Source: Paraphotobacterium marinum (GTDB lineage Bacteria; Pseudomonadota; Gammaproteobacteria; Enterobacterales; Vibrionaceae). Taken from it: a stretch of 64,000 nucleotides of DNA. The notes under the pieces are model-generated. The model saw nothing but the letters and a program-made list of their open reading frames with translations, was not told where the DNA came from and made no database searches. This document shows positions 24,975 through 34,071 of this stretch, piece after piece. Location: NCBI RefSeq assembly GCF_002216855.1, contig NZ_CP022355.1, positions 310,001 to 374,000 on the forward strand, written 5' to 3'. The stretch's first letter is position 1; each line of letters begins with the position of its first letter. Position numbers and translations under genes: made by a program.

Positions 24975-25562
24975 TTAGTTTGAATTAACAGCATTAAATT
25001 TTTTTTCATTATAATCCTGCAGAATTGACATTTGATGCGAATCGAGTTGTTTTAACTCCATATTGTAATTTTGATTTGGCGTTATTGTGAAATTGGTTTT
25101 GGGATTATAATTCACTGGTTGAGTTGAACCAGCTGGATTGAACTGAACCACTTCACTTAAATCACTATCATCTGTTCTGGAATTATAAGACTGAAAACCT
25201 ACAACCACACAAAGTGAAACAGATGCGGCAACAGCAACGTGAGATAACTTACCAGACATCCTTTTAAGCCAATGAGGCGCACTTATTTTTATTTCTTTAA
25301 TTGATGGCTGGTCTTTGATTGCATGGCAATTTTCAGGTTCATCAATCGAAGACATAATTCTGTCTGTCAAATTCCAATTATGAGGGAAATCTTTAGTTTT
25401 TAGGGAGTTATGAACTTTATAATATCTAGCATAATAGTCCAAACCACATGAATCTGATAGTAAAGTATCCAACTCTTCACCAGTAATTAACTCATTGTCA
25501 ATAAGAGCCGAAATGGTTTCTTTCAGTTTTTCGTTATTGTACAACTTATCATTCAAAGACAT
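24975..25562 (-). CDS. rseA: Anti-sigma-E factor RseA
   Basis: Inner-membrane anti-sigma factor that holds RpoE until regulated proteolysis frees it. It has 195 residues. The cytoplasmic N-terminal domain has ETISALIDNELITGEELD and a Y-A-R-Y stretch; one membrane segment (about 107-126, VAVAASVSLCVVVGFQ) is followed by a low-complexity Asn/Gln-rich periplasmic part that would meet RseB. It lies between rpoE (four-base gap) and rseB (nine-base gap). Confidence 0.93.
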   Translation of the reverse strand: MSLNDKLYNNEKLKETISALIDNELITGEELDTLLSDSCGLDYYARYYKVHNSLKTKDFPHNWNLTDRIMSSIDEPENCHAIKDQPSIKEIKISAPHWLKRMSGKLSHVAVAASVSLCVVVGFQSYNSRTDDSDLSEVVQFNPAGSTQPVNYNPKTNFTITPNQNYNMELKQLDSHQMSILQDYNEKKFNAVNSN

Positions 25563-25565
25563 ATT

Positions 25566-26141
25566 TCATCCTATACTGTTAATAGATTTTTCGATAAATT
25601 CTCTTGCCCTAAAAATTCTAGATCTCACTGTACCGACAGGACAATTAACTATGTCAGAAATTTCTTCATAACTGAGACCATCAAATTCTCTAAGAGTAAT
25701 ACAAGTTTTCAATTCATCACTTAATTCATTTATGCAACTTAAAACCTTATTTCTTAATTCAACTGTTGTTAACAAATTTTCAGGATTTTCAACTTCTTTT
25801 AAGTTGGGTATATCCATCACATCAGCATCATCAATTGTTAAATCAGATTTCTTGTTTTTTTTCATATTGCTAAGTAAATAATTTTTAGTTGTATTTATTG
25901 CAATCCTGTATAACCATGTGTAAAAAGCAGAATCACCACGAAAATTGTGAAGCGATCTAAAAGCCTTGATAAATGTTTCTTGTGCAATATCTTCAATTTC
26001 GTGAGAATCGCCATTCAAATACCTAGATATAATATTACAAACTTTATTTTGATATTTTATTACAAGAATGTTAAATGCTTTTTTGTTACCGCCTTGAGCT
26101 TTTTTTACAAGCAAATCATCATTATTGTCTAGCTTGCTCAT
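25566..26141 (-). CDS. rpoE: RNA polymerase sigma-E factor
   Basis: ECF sigma factor for envelope stress. It has 191 residues, the E. coli length. Region 2 (EDIAQETFIKAFRSLHNFRG and FYTWLYRIAINTTKNYLL) and region 4 (ITLREFDGLSYEEISDIVN, then GTVRSRIFRAREFI) are clear. It leads the rpoE-rseA-rseB operon and is divergent from nadB, as in E. coli. A candidate sigma-E promoter lies 50-76 bases upstream. Confidence 0.97.
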   Translation of the reverse strand: MSKLDNNDDLLVKKAQGGNKKAFNILVIKYQNKVCNIISRYLNGDSHEIEDIAQETFIKAFRSLHNFRGDSAFYTWLYRIAINTTKNYLLSNMKKNKKSDLTIDDADVMDIPNLKEVENPENLLTTVELRNKVLSCINELSDELKTCITLREFDGLSYEEISDIVNCPVGTVRSRIFRAREFIEKSINSIG

Positions 26142-26190
26142 CCGAGCAAATCCCCTTGTTTAATTATTATTATAATATCCAAGCAAAAAG

Positions 26191-26217
26191 TTGGACAGCT
26201 ATGTTTATAAAAAGTTC
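26191..26217 (-). promoter_or_regulatory. Candidate sigma-E promoter of rpoE (autoregulation)
   Basis: On the minus strand GAACTT (26217-26212) is separated by exactly 16 bases from TCCAA (26195-26191). This matches the E. coli sigma-E consensus GAACTT-N16-TCnnA. It lies upstream of rpoE, where E. coli also has an autoregulated sigma-E promoter. The motif is seen; its use is inferred. Confidence 0.75.
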
Positions 26218-26308
26218 AATAAAATAATATTTTTTTGTCTTTTATATTATATCTTTATAATTTAATTAATATTATAATAAAAATCAAATTAAGACTAATG
26301 AAGATAAT

Positions 26309-27886
26309 ATGAAAAGTGATGTATTGATTATTGGTAGTGGTGCTGCTGGTTTATCTTTGGCACTCAATCTATCACATTATAATTTAAATATCATATTAAT
26401 AAGTAAACAAAAGTTATCAGAAAGTTCAACTTACTATGCACAAGGTGGAGTAGCAGCAGTTTTCGACAAGGCTGATAGTATAGAATCTCACACAACCGAT
26501 ACACTCATTGCTGGAGCTGGTATCTGCGATGAAAATGCTGTCAAATTCATAACAGAAAATGCTCGAAACAGTCTAGAATGGTTAATTGAAAATACTAACG
26601 TACATTTTGATACTATAATTAAAAATAATAAACAACTCTTCCACTTAACCAAAGAAGGTGGGCACAGCCATCGACGAATTCTTCATTCAGCTGATGCAAC
26701 TGGACTAGCCATTCAAAGCTCTCTTCAAGAACAAGTGCAATTAAAGAATAATATTGTTATTCTGGAGCATCATAGCGCTATTGATATCATTAAATCAACA
26801 GATACAAAACAAGCGATTGGCTGTTCGGTTTTAGATAATAAAAATAAAAACATATTCAATATTTTATCTAAAGTAACTATTTTAGCTACTGGTGGAGCAT
26901 CTAAGGTTTATCAGTATACTTCGAATCCTGATATATCATCTGGCGATGGTATCGCTATGGCATGGCGGGCTGGTTGCAGAGTTGCAAATTTAGAATTTAA
27001 TCAATTTCATCCTACTTGTCTATACCACCATGAATCAAGAAATTTTTTGCTAACCGAAGCACTCAGAGGTGAAGGAGCTTATTTAGTTAGGCCCGATGGC
27101 ACAAGATTTATGCAAGATTATGATGCTAGAAAAGAATTAGCACCAAGAGACATAGTAGCCAGAGCTATTGACTTTGAAATGAAAAAATTAGGTGCAGACT
27201 GCATGTATTTAGACATATCGCATAAAGATAAAAGTTTCATTGTAAGTCACTTTCCTAATATATATCATAAGCTAAAAGATTTAAATATAGATATCACTAA
27301 ACAGAAAATTCCAGTTGTCCCAGCTGCACATTATACCTGTGGTGGGGTTTTTGTTAATCTTAATGGTGAAACTGATATTCAAAATCTTTATGCCATAGGA
27401 GAAACCTCTTATACTGGCCTTCATGGCGCAAATAGAATGGCCTCTAATTCACTGTTAGAATGTATAGTTATGGCTCGTTCGGCATCATTTGATATTCTGA
27501 AAAAAATCCCAACCCTAAAAGAACCAATGTTCTTTGAAAGTTGTAAAAAATCAAACTTAATGAATTCAGATGAAGAAGTAATTATACAGCATAATTGGCA
27601 TGAATTAAGGCTTTTTATGTGGGACTATATGGGAATAGTTAGATCTGATAAAAGATTAGCACGTGCCTTAAGAAGAGCCTGCCTTTTAGAAGAAGAATTA
27701 CAAGAATACTATTCTAAATATAAAATAACATCAAATTTTATCGAATTAAGGAACCTTGTTTTAGTGTCTAAATTAATGATTGAGTGTGCTTTGAGTAGAA
27801 AAGAAAGTAGAGGCTTACATTACAATATAGATTATCCATTTAAGGATGATGAACCACACCCAACAATCCTAAAACCTAATGATTAA
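26309..27886 (+). CDS. nadB: L-aspartate oxidase
   Basis: FAD enzyme that oxidises aspartate to iminoaspartate, the first step of NAD synthesis. It has 525 residues (E. coli 540). FAD-binding [16 protein letters not shown] at the start, [15 protein letters not shown], the active-site region [25 protein letters not shown] and YTCGGVFVN are diagnostic. The C-terminus carries the helical extension with an RKESRG motif. nadA and nadC are not in this window. Convergent with the unknown gene at 27889, two bases apart. Confidence 0.97.
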   Translation: MKSDVLIIGSGAAGLSLALNLSHYNLNIILISKQKLSESSTYYAQGGVAAVFDKADSIESHTTDTLIAGAGICDENAVKFITENARNSLEWLIENTNVHFDTIIKNNKQLFHLTKEGGHSHRRILHSADATGLAIQSSLQEQVQLKNNIVILEHHSAIDIIKSTDTKQAIGCSVLDNKNKNIFNILSKVTILATGGASKVYQYTSNPDISSGDGIAMAWRAGCRVANLEFNQFHPTCLYHHESRNFLLTEALRGEGAYLVRPDGTRFMQDYDARKELAPRDIVARAIDFEMKKLGADCMYLDISHKDKSFIVSHFPNIYHKLKDLNIDITKQKIPVVPAAHYTCGGVFVNLNGETDIQNLYAIGETSYTGLHGANRMASNSLLECIVMARSASFDILKKIPTLKEPMFFESCKKSNLMNSDEEVIIQHNWHELRLFMWDYMGIVRSDKRLARALRRACLLEEELQEYYSKYKITSNFIELRNLVLVSKLMIECALSRKESRGLHYNIDYPFKDDEPHPTILKPND

Positions 27887-27888
27887 CA

Positions 27889-28317
27889 TCATTTGTTTGG
27901 TATATTTTTAATTATATCATCAACATTTTGATTAATTTTTTCGTTAAAGTTTTTAATTTTATCTTTAATTTTTTCTCTATATACCTTAGATGATACAGAG
28001 GATAATTGAGGTTGTGTATAACTTTCGCAATAATGCTCCGTTAGTAAATACTCAACTTTTTGATTAACTTGTTTAATATTTTTGAATAATTCAATCAAAA
28101 TTTCATGTTCTAAACTATTATTATCTTTCTCAAGAGACACTAAACCCTGCAAAAGAATATATCGCCCTGCATGAGCAATTTTTTTTAATCCTAGTTGATT
28201 TTGAATTAAAATAACTTGCTCATAAAGATCCCTATCGACAGGTATCTGGAGAACTTTTGAAGAAGAAGAATTATTACACCTTGCATTTATAAAAGATTGA
28301 GTTTGCTTTTTATTCAT
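27889..28317 (-). CDS. Unrecognised protein with a possible ribbon-helix-helix fold
   Basis: I do not recognise this 142-residue protein. After a short Ser/Asn-rich lead there is a strand-helix-helix-like stretch, about residues 21-60 (SKVLQIPVDRDLYEQVILIQ, then a second helix around KKIAHAGRYILLQGLVSL), which resembles ribbon-helix-helix DNA-binding proteins. The rest is charged and helical, rich in Lys, Asn and Glu (KVYREKIKDKIKNFNEKINQ), with no membrane segment. It has a strong AGGGAG ribosome site seven bases before its ATG, which an upstream complementary sequence could mask. It is convergent with nadB and upstream-adjacent to sdhE. The regulator idea is inference only. Confidence 0.7.
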   Translation of the reverse strand: MNKKQTQSFINARCNNSSSSKVLQIPVDRDLYEQVILIQNQLGLKKIAHAGRYILLQGLVSLEKDNNSLEHEILIELFKNIKQVNQKVEYLLTEHYCESYTQPQLSSVSSKVYREKIKDKIKNFNEKINQNVDDIIKNIPNK

Positions 28318-28322
28318 ATAAA

Positions 28323-28367
28323 TTCTCCCTAATTACTCTATTTAAATATAATATCCAAAAGGGAGAA
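28323..28367 (-). promoter_or_regulatory. Hairpin that may mask the ribosome binding site of the gene at 27889-28317
   Basis: On the minus strand UUCUCCCU (28367-28360) is perfectly complementary to AGGGAGAA (28330-28323), the Shine-Dalgarno region of the downstream gene. The 8-bp stem encloses a 29-base AT-rich loop. If transcription begins upstream of 28367 the stem could hide the ribosome site, giving translational control. The pairing is seen; the function is inferred. Confidence 0.4.
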
Positions 28368-28405
28368 ATAAATTTCTATTGCTGTTTATTAGAAAAAAAT
28401 CACAA

Positions 28406-28668
28406 TTATACTGACTGTAAATCACGAATATATTTGTGAATTGATTTAATTATATCAGTGCTCTTGAGAGGATAAGTATGACTAAATCCCATTATCCATG
28501 AATAAAGATCAGGGTCACTATTTTCAAGCAACTCTACAAAATCTTCTTTTAATTGATCTGTTAATGAAGCATATCTATTTTCAAAAAAGGGGACTAGAGT
28601 ACAATCTAGTTCTAACATACCTCGTCGACATGCCCATTTAATTTTTTTTCGTTGTTAATCGGTAACAT
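28406..28668 (-). CDS. sdhE: FAD assembly factor SdhE, one apparent frameshift
   Basis: Small protein that helps attach FAD covalently to succinate dehydrogenase/fumarate reductase. The conserved motif is KWACRRGMLELD, then PFFENRYASLTDQLKEDFVE and SDPDLYSWIMG. Only the part from the internal ATG (28618) is open; the motif RRGMLELD and the upstream ATG at 28668 (LPINNEKKIKWACRRG) come into one frame if a base is added to the T8 run at 28642-28649. The restored length is about 87 residues. It is divergent from ygfZ, as in E. coli; ygfX is absent. Confidence 0.9.
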
Positions 28669-28738
28669 ATTTTGAATTTAACTTAACAATTCTAAAAAAT
28701 TGCTTTAATCTATAAAAAAATATTACAAAGAGTATAAT

Positions 28739-29650
28739 ATGAATATTAAATGTTGTATAGAGAAAACGAATGATAACAAACTATTCGATCTCTCAAATAT
28801 GAAAGTTATTAAAGTTGAGGGAGAAGACTCCGAAAAATTTCTTCAAGGACAACTTACCTGTGACGTAACTGAAATTAATAATAATCAATCAACATTTGGA
28901 GCAATGTGTAATCCTCATGGTAAAGTTATAAGCACATTCATAGTGCTTAATTATAAGAACTGTTTTTATTTTTTTATAAATGAGGAGATAGCCGCAGAAC
29001 ACATAAATAATCTCAAAAAATATGCTATTTTTTCAAAAGTCACTATAAAAATACTAAATACGTCTATATTCGGTATTAATAAAATGGATGATCCTAGTTT
29101 TAAAACATTACTTGATGATTATGTCTCATGTACAATTCCCTCTTCAGAAAGAGTATTGTTTTTTGAAGAAAGTAATATAATTGATAAAGTTGAAATACAA
29201 AAAAAATTAAATATTGAGAAATTGGGATGTTCAACTGAATGGGATTTTTACGATATAGTTAATTTTTTTCCTAAATTAAGTAAAGAAACTTCGTCATTAT
29301 ATTTACCTCAAGCTCTTAGTTTAGACGTTATTAACGCAGTCAGTTTTGATAAAGGCTGTTATACTGGTCAAGAAAATGTTGCTCGCGCAAAATACAGAGG
29401 TATAAATAAAAAAGCTCTCTATTTACTTACTTCGAATGAGGCTATCAATATAAAAATAGATACGACAATTTCTTTAGAAAGAAGTATTGGTGAAGCGTGG
29501 CGTTCAGTTGGTAACCCACTAAATATAAATCAAAACCCCATTACAGGAAAAACTGCTTTATTAATTGTTTTACCTAATAACCTTGATAGTAATCAAAAAT
29601 TGAGAATTAAAGACAGAGAAGATTTATTGTTTACATTCAAGAAAGCATAA
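28739..29650 (+). CDS. ygfZ: Folate-binding Fe-S/tRNA-modification protein YgfZ
   Basis: Aminomethyltransferase-like protein needed for some iron-sulfur enzymes such as MiaB; it binds tetrahydrofolate. It has 303 residues. The N-terminal VEGEDSEKFLQGQLTCDV and the hallmark Cys motif DKGCYTGQENVARAKYRG identify it. It pairs divergently with sdhE. A perfect palindrome begins 11 bases after its stop. Confidence 0.95.
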   Translation: MNIKCCIEKTNDNKLFDLSNMKVIKVEGEDSEKFLQGQLTCDVTEINNNQSTFGAMCNPHGKVISTFIVLNYKNCFYFFINEEIAAEHINNLKKYAIFSKVTIKILNTSIFGINKMDDPSFKTLLDDYVSCTIPSSERVLFFEESNIIDKVEIQKKLNIEKLGCSTEWDFYDIVNFFPKLSKETSSLYLPQALSLDVINAVSFDKGCYTGQENVARAKYRGINKKALYLLTSNEAINIKIDTTISLERSIGEAWRSVGNPLNINQNPITGKTALLIVLPNNLDSNQKLRIKDREDLLFTFKKA

Positions 29651-29660
29651 GATTTAACTA

Positions 29661-29684
29661 AAAGTTAACAATATTGTTAACTTT
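29661..29684. repeat. Perfect 24-bp palindrome downstream of ygfZ
   Basis: Half-site AAAGTTAACAAT followed directly by its reverse complement. It sits between the ygfZ stop and a small unknown gene whose likely -10 (TATAAT, 29712-29717) is 28 bases further on. It could be a dimer-binding operator, or a weak hairpin for ygfZ with a T-rich stretch about ten bases later; the low GC content makes it a poor intrinsic terminator. Confidence 0.6.
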
Positions 29685-29748
29685 CTCACTCAATAATTTT
29701 TTTTATTCCTGTATAATAACAATTATTTTTAAAAGGAAGTTAATTAAA

Positions 29749-29949
29749 ATGAGGCTTTTTTCGTATTACTCACCACTTTTGATTGCAAAACATATTATAA
29801 GATTGTTTACAGGCAGAATTTATATCAAAGGGCGTGGTAGATTTGATTTCAATAATGGCTTTCTTCAGATTCCTAATCAAGCCAAAGAAAAGCATTATAA
29901 AACCGTATGCGAAATCAATCTTCAAATTAAAAAATTAAAAGCAACCTAA
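29749..29949 (+). CDS. Small basic protein of unknown function
   Basis: I do not recognise this 66-residue protein. It starts MRLFSYYSPLLIAKHIIRLF, an amphipathic or weakly membrane-associated stretch, followed by GRIYIKGRGRFDFNNGF and a Lys-rich tail. I chose the ATG at 29749 because AAGGAAG lies nine bases before it; an upstream in-frame start at 29674 would overlap the palindrome and lacks a ribosome site. It is convergent with ubiI (27-base gap). A TATAAT at 29712-29717 may be its -10. Coding potential is supported by the ribosome site and the residue mix. Confidence 0.6.
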   Translation: MRLFSYYSPLLIAKHIIRLFTGRIYIKGRGRFDFNNGFLQIPNQAKEKHYKTVCEINLQIKKLKAT

Positions 29950-29976
29950 GAAATTATTAAACAATTAAAACAAAAG

Positions 29977-31189
29977 TCATTCACTTTTTTTAGACAGCTT
30001 AGGGGGTTTAAAGTCAACTTGTAGAGCTTTTTTTACGAAAAAATTTTTTATGAAAGAGTTATTGTCAATTAAACATAAACCAGTTTTTGTAAAAAAATTA
30101 ACTATCTTATTTTTACTTTTAAATATGTCGTTTATGACTCTCAACATACTAATTAATTTAATTGCTTCTGATTTGCGCCACCTTTCGAAATGTCGTAAAT
30201 GTTTTGCATCATTGACTTCAGTGCCTTTTTCAATACATTGATTTATAACCTCATTTAATGATGCAATATCTTGTATTCCCAAATTCACACCCAACCCAGC
30301 CAGAGGATGAAATACATGTGCCGCATCACCAACTAAAACAGCGTTATCTTTTATAAATTGTTGCGCGCAAATCATTTTTAAAGGTCTAATCCGTATATTA
30401 GTTGATTCTAGGATTTTCCCTACGAATCCATTACTTGCAGATAATAATTTTTTATGAAATTTATCTTTACTAAGATTCTCATAACTTCTAGCTAACTCAG
30501 GAGTTAAAGTCCAAACAATAGAATAGGATTTAGGGTTTGACTTTGGTAACAAAGCAAGTGGCCCCGTAGATAAAAAAAACTGCGAAGCTGTATTACTGTG
30601 ACTGTGTTCAACTAGAACATCACAAGTAAGTGCAAATTGATCATAGTCCTGCTCAACTGTTGGAATCTTTAATTGACCCCTAACCCAAGAATTTCCTCCG
30701 TCAGCACCAACAATTAATTTAGATACTAAATATTCACCTGATTCAAAACTTAACCAAACTTCTTTATCTCTATTAAGAATAGATTTATTTTCTTTTTTTC
30801 GAAAATATCTATGTTTGAGGACTTTTCTACTACTAGCGTTAATTCTTTTTCTAGTTCTTTTTATTTACGATATAACCAAGTGATACGTCTAATATCTTAT
30901 CAGTATCAAAATTAATTTTAGATGTATAATCTTGATTTGTGATGAACATATTTGAGTAAGGACTCCACGATGATTCGATGAAGTCTTTGTTTACTCCGAT
31001 ATTTTTTAATACATTTCTACTAGCTCGATTCAGAGCAACAACATCGGAGTTGTTGTGCAATTTATTTTGCAAAATATTTTTTTTATCGACTAGAGCTACT
31101 TTCAAGTTAGAGTTTCTAAATGAAGCAGCAAGACTCAATCCAACAATACCTGCTCCCACAATAACAATATCATAATATTTAATATTCAT
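29977..31189 (-). CDS. ubiI: Ubiquinone hydroxylase UbiI (VisC) family, two apparent frameshifts
   Basis: FAD monooxygenase of ubiquinone synthesis (ring C5 hydroxylation in E. coli). It begins YDIVIVGAGIVGLSLAASF. Frames change at T5 30858-30862 and T7 30793-30799 on the plus strand; one added base at each gives a continuous protein through VSKLIVGADGGNSWVRGQL and DAAHVFHPLAGLGVNLGIQD to 29977, about 404 residues. The second position after ubiH points to UbiI, but paralogue assignment (UbiI, UbiF or UbiH) is not certain from sequence alone. In the raw sequence its start is in frame with the preceding ubiH. Confidence 0.85.
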
Positions 31190-32330
31190 CTTTAATAATA
31201 AACTTCTTAAGTGATTGCTGTAAAAAATTAAAATGATTGAAAGTTGATAGACCCAAACTTCTAAAAATGACAACTCTTTATTGGAAAATAAGTGAATCAA
31301 ACCTTCTGTAAACCATATTATATTTTGTTGGTCAATTTTTCTATTTTTATTTATCGAATTAAGAGAACTCCAACTTCCTGGATCTTCATTTTGGGCTAAT
31401 GTCTTTATGACGGTGTATATATCTCTTATGGTTAAGTTAAAACCTTGTCCTGCAACGGGATGCATCTTATTTGCAAAACTTCCGATATTAAGTATTCTAT
31501 GAGAAAAAAATTTTTAATAGTTTCTCGCTTTAAATCATAAAATGCTATGTTATTAACCGAGCAAATTTTTCCGAGTTTCCATCCAAATTTATTTTGGATT
31601 AGAGATATTAATTCCCCATCATTTAGTGAAGAATAAACTTTTTTTTCTCGCTCATCTAAACACCACACCATATTCATTGCATTATCAGAAAAAGGAAGTA
31701 AGGCAAATGGACCTTCTTCAGTAAACCTTTCAAAAGCTTCATTACCATTATTACTTTCAAATATAATGTCTGCTGTTATTGCAAATTGTTTAAAAATTTT
31801 TGTATTAAATTTAAATTTTTGCATTGTTGATAAAGGAAGTGTTGTACGATCTGTGTTTATTATAAGTTTAGTTATGATTTTTGATTATTTGTAAGTGATA
31901 TTTTTATTTCTTCTTCGTTTTGATTAATCTCGCATACCGTATCTTTGTATATGCAACATTTCTCCTTCTTTAAACTTTGCAAAAGTTCATGAAAAGAAAG
32001 AACTGTTCCTAAGTAAGGCACTCCTATTTTTGAAGCATGCAGAAATACTTTCCCAAAATGACCTTCATCAGATACATTAATTTTTTTTATGTAATAACCT
32101 ATTTTTTTATCAGAGATTAGTTTTAATTTTTTTAGTATTGAAAGAGATGAATAAGATAAAGCAAGTTTTCTTGAATCTACTTTTTTTTCTTTCAAATCAG
32201 ACTGATCTCTTATCCAAGCAACTTTTTTTTCTGGGAGAGCATTTTCTAAAGCTGACGCTAAAACTTGAGAAGCTGGTCCACATCCAGTTATAACTATATC
32301 AAAATTATGAACATTATTGCTTTGCATCAT
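31190..32330 (-). CDS. ubiH: Ubiquinone hydroxylase UbiH family, two apparent frameshifts
   Basis: FAD monooxygenase of ubiquinone synthesis (C1 hydroxylation in E. coli). The N-terminus NFDIVITGCGPASQVLASAL is a variant of the usual GGGxxG FAD motif. Frames change at T5 31878-31882 and A7 31504-31510; one added base at each links ITADIIFESN, ERFTEEGPFALLPFSDNAM and the FAD motif NKMHPVAGQGFNLTIRDIY. No stop is found before the ubiI ATG, so the two genes read as one; an added base in the AAA just before that ATG would give a stop at 31179-31181. pepP, normally between ygfB and ubiH, is absent. Confidence 0.83.
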
Positions 32331-32850
32331 TATTAAACTCTAATTGTAAATAAGAAATAATTACTTTGATATGTTCAACCACCTCCCTCATTAAACTTAT
32401 TTCTTCAGTACTATCAATTTTTTCATTAACATCTAGCTGACTAATTTCATATAAATCTTTTAAAAGATCATTTGTTGCCTTAGAAAAATCAATTGTACTA
32501 GGAACGACACCAAAACCAGATAAAAATGAGTTTATCCAATCTACAATAGCCCTTTTTTTTTGGCTGATATCACTAGGGAAAGTTGGTTCAAAAAATGTCG
32601 TTTTATTACGAAAAGATTTCAGTATTTGATTTAAGATGGATTTTAAAAAATCTTCTTGCTTGTTATCAAAAGAAATATCGTTTAATAAATATTCTTGAAC
32701 ATAATCCATATAAACATTCAAAGCAAGACTTTGATCTTTACACATAATCCCTGAGACAAAGCCCTCTAATTCACAGAAAGTTATAGGAAAACCACAAAGT
32801 TTCAACTTAGATTGAACTGAGTCATAATTGCCAATATCACAAGATAGCAT
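32314..32850 (-). CDS. ygfB: YgfB/YecA (UPF0149) family protein
   Basis: Uncharacterised in most species; in Pseudomonas a YgfB protein affects beta-lactamase regulation. From the ATG at 32850 it has 178 residues. FCELEGFVSGIMCKDQ near the start and FLSGFGVVPSTIDFSKATND in the middle are typical of the family. I prefer 32850 over an ATG 21 bases earlier because AGAGG lies about nine bases before it and the family starts here. It overlaps ubiH by 17 bases and is divergent from zapA, the E. coli arrangement. Confidence 0.88.
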   Translation of the reverse strand: MLSCDIGNYDSVQSKLKLCGFPITFCELEGFVSGIMCKDQSLALNVYMDYVQEYLLNDISFDNKQEDFLKSILNQILKSFRNKTTFFEPTFPSDISQKKRAIVDWINSFLSGFGVVPSTIDFSKATNDLLKDLYEISQLDVNEKIDSTEEISLMREVVEHIKVIISYLQLEFNNDAKQ

Positions 32851-32948
32851 TAATAAAAACCTCTTTCTCATTAAACAAATGAATTATTTATAGAATTATA
32901 AAAGATATATTATTATACTTTTATAAAGTCTTTTAGGAATAACTATAA

Positions 32949-33236
32949 ATGAAAAATAATCCCACGACAATTAATATATTGGGCAATAAATTAACTTTAA
33001 ATTGTCCTGAGGGTGAAGAAGAGCTTCTTATGAGCTCAGTCGAAACATTAGAGCAAAAAATTGAATTGATTTTTAACAATTCAAATATTAAAAATAAAGA
33101 ACAAGCTTTAATATTTGTTTGCTTAAATCTCTGTCGAGAACAACTAAAACTAGAGAGACAATACTCTCAGAATGAAAGAAATATCGAAGAAAAAATCAAA
33201 AATTTAAATCTTTTTTTAGAAAATGCATTGCAATAA
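32949..33236 (+). CDS. zapA: Cell division protein ZapA
   Basis: Small FtsZ-binding protein that bundles FtsZ filaments. It has 95 residues: a compact N-terminal FtsZ-binding part (INILGNKLTLNCPEGEEELL) and a long C-terminal helix for tetramer formation (LICREQL-like region around EQALIFVCLNLCREQLKLER). Position ygfB|zapA-ssrS-fau is strongly conserved. Confidence 0.92.
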   Translation: MKNNPTTINILGNKLTLNCPEGEEELLMSSVETLEQKIELIFNNSNIKNKEQALIFVCLNLCREQLKLERQYSQNERNIEEKIKNLNLFLENALQ

Positions 33237-33263
33237 TTATGATTTAAGTAGAAAATATAAATA

Positions 33264-33442
33264 ACTCTCTTGTGTTCGTTAGTTGTTAACGTCCCCGAGC
33301 CGATAAGTAAAAAATTAGGAACTATTTTCATTTACTTTTGTGCATGCCCAATCTAATTAGGAAGCCTACGGTAAATAATATATTTCCGCCTTGAACATAA
33401 TGGTTCAAGGGCTACTAATAACGACGGCACTTGGGAGCCATA
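33264..33442 (+). ncRNA. ssrS: 6S RNA
   Basis: Regulator that binds sigma-70 RNA polymerase by mimicking an open promoter. The region between zapA and fau has the family's landmarks in order: a 5' arm CTCTCTTGTGTTCG, CCCCGAGCCGAT, a central AT-rich bubble, the CCTTGAAC/GGTTCAAGGGCTAC hairpin and a 3' arm CGGCACTTGGGAG that can pair with the 5' arm. Length about 180 and synteny match E. coli ssrS. The ends are estimated; a TATAAA at 33256-33261 could be its -10. Confidence 0.9.
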
Positions 33443-33471
33443 ATTTTTGGCAAACATTTCCCATTTAATTT

Positions 33472-34071
33472 ATGCAAAATATTAAAGATACTATTAGAAA
33501 CAATTCAAAATATCTAAGAAAATCTTTACCTGATAATACTAAAAAATTATTCGATAATATAATTTTTGAACGATTTAAATATAATTTTAATATTTCTCAA
33601 AACGAAATTTATGCAGCATACATAAGTACTAGTGTTGAAGTGGATACATCTAAAATTATAAAGTTTCTAATTAATAACTCTGCCTGTGTTTGCTTACCGA
33701 TTATCCATCCATTTTCATCTAATCAATTAATTTTTCAACAAATTGACAAAAATACTAAATATTCTAAGAATAATTATGGAATCAAAGAACCTACTTTAAA
33801 AAAAAGTAAAATTATTACAAGTTCGAATATTCAAAAAATTATTGTTCCTCTAGTAGGTTATAATTCAGAAGGCAGAAGGTTAGGGATGGGTGGTGGATAT
33901 TATGATCGACTGTATTCACAACTTTCAACTGAATGTGTCACTATTGGATTAGCATACGATCTACAGTACAATTTTAATTTCAAGCATGACAAGTGGGATA
34001 TGCCATTTGATTATGTCCTAACACCATCAAAAACACTTAATTGGAAAAATCATGACATTACATCAAAATGA
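33472..34071 (+). CDS. fau: 5-formyltetrahydrofolate cyclo-ligase
   Basis: ATP-dependent conversion of 5-formyl-THF to 5,10-methenyl-THF. It has 199 residues. An N-terminal [14 protein letters not shown] basic helix, [10 protein letters not shown], and the C-terminal ATP motif [16 protein letters not shown] are family marks. It follows 6S RNA as in E. coli ygfA and overlaps rpiA by 20 bases, so translation may be coupled. Confidence 0.95.
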   Translation: MQNIKDTIRNNSKYLRKSLPDNTKKLFDNIIFERFKYNFNISQNEIYAAYISTSVEVDTSKIIKFLINNSACVCLPIIHPFSSNQLIFQQIDKNTKYSKNNYGIKEPTLKKSKIITSSNIQKIIVPLVGYNSEGRRLGMGGGYYDRLYSQLSTECVTIGLAYDLQYNFNFKHDKWDMPFDYVLTPSKTLNWKNHDITSK

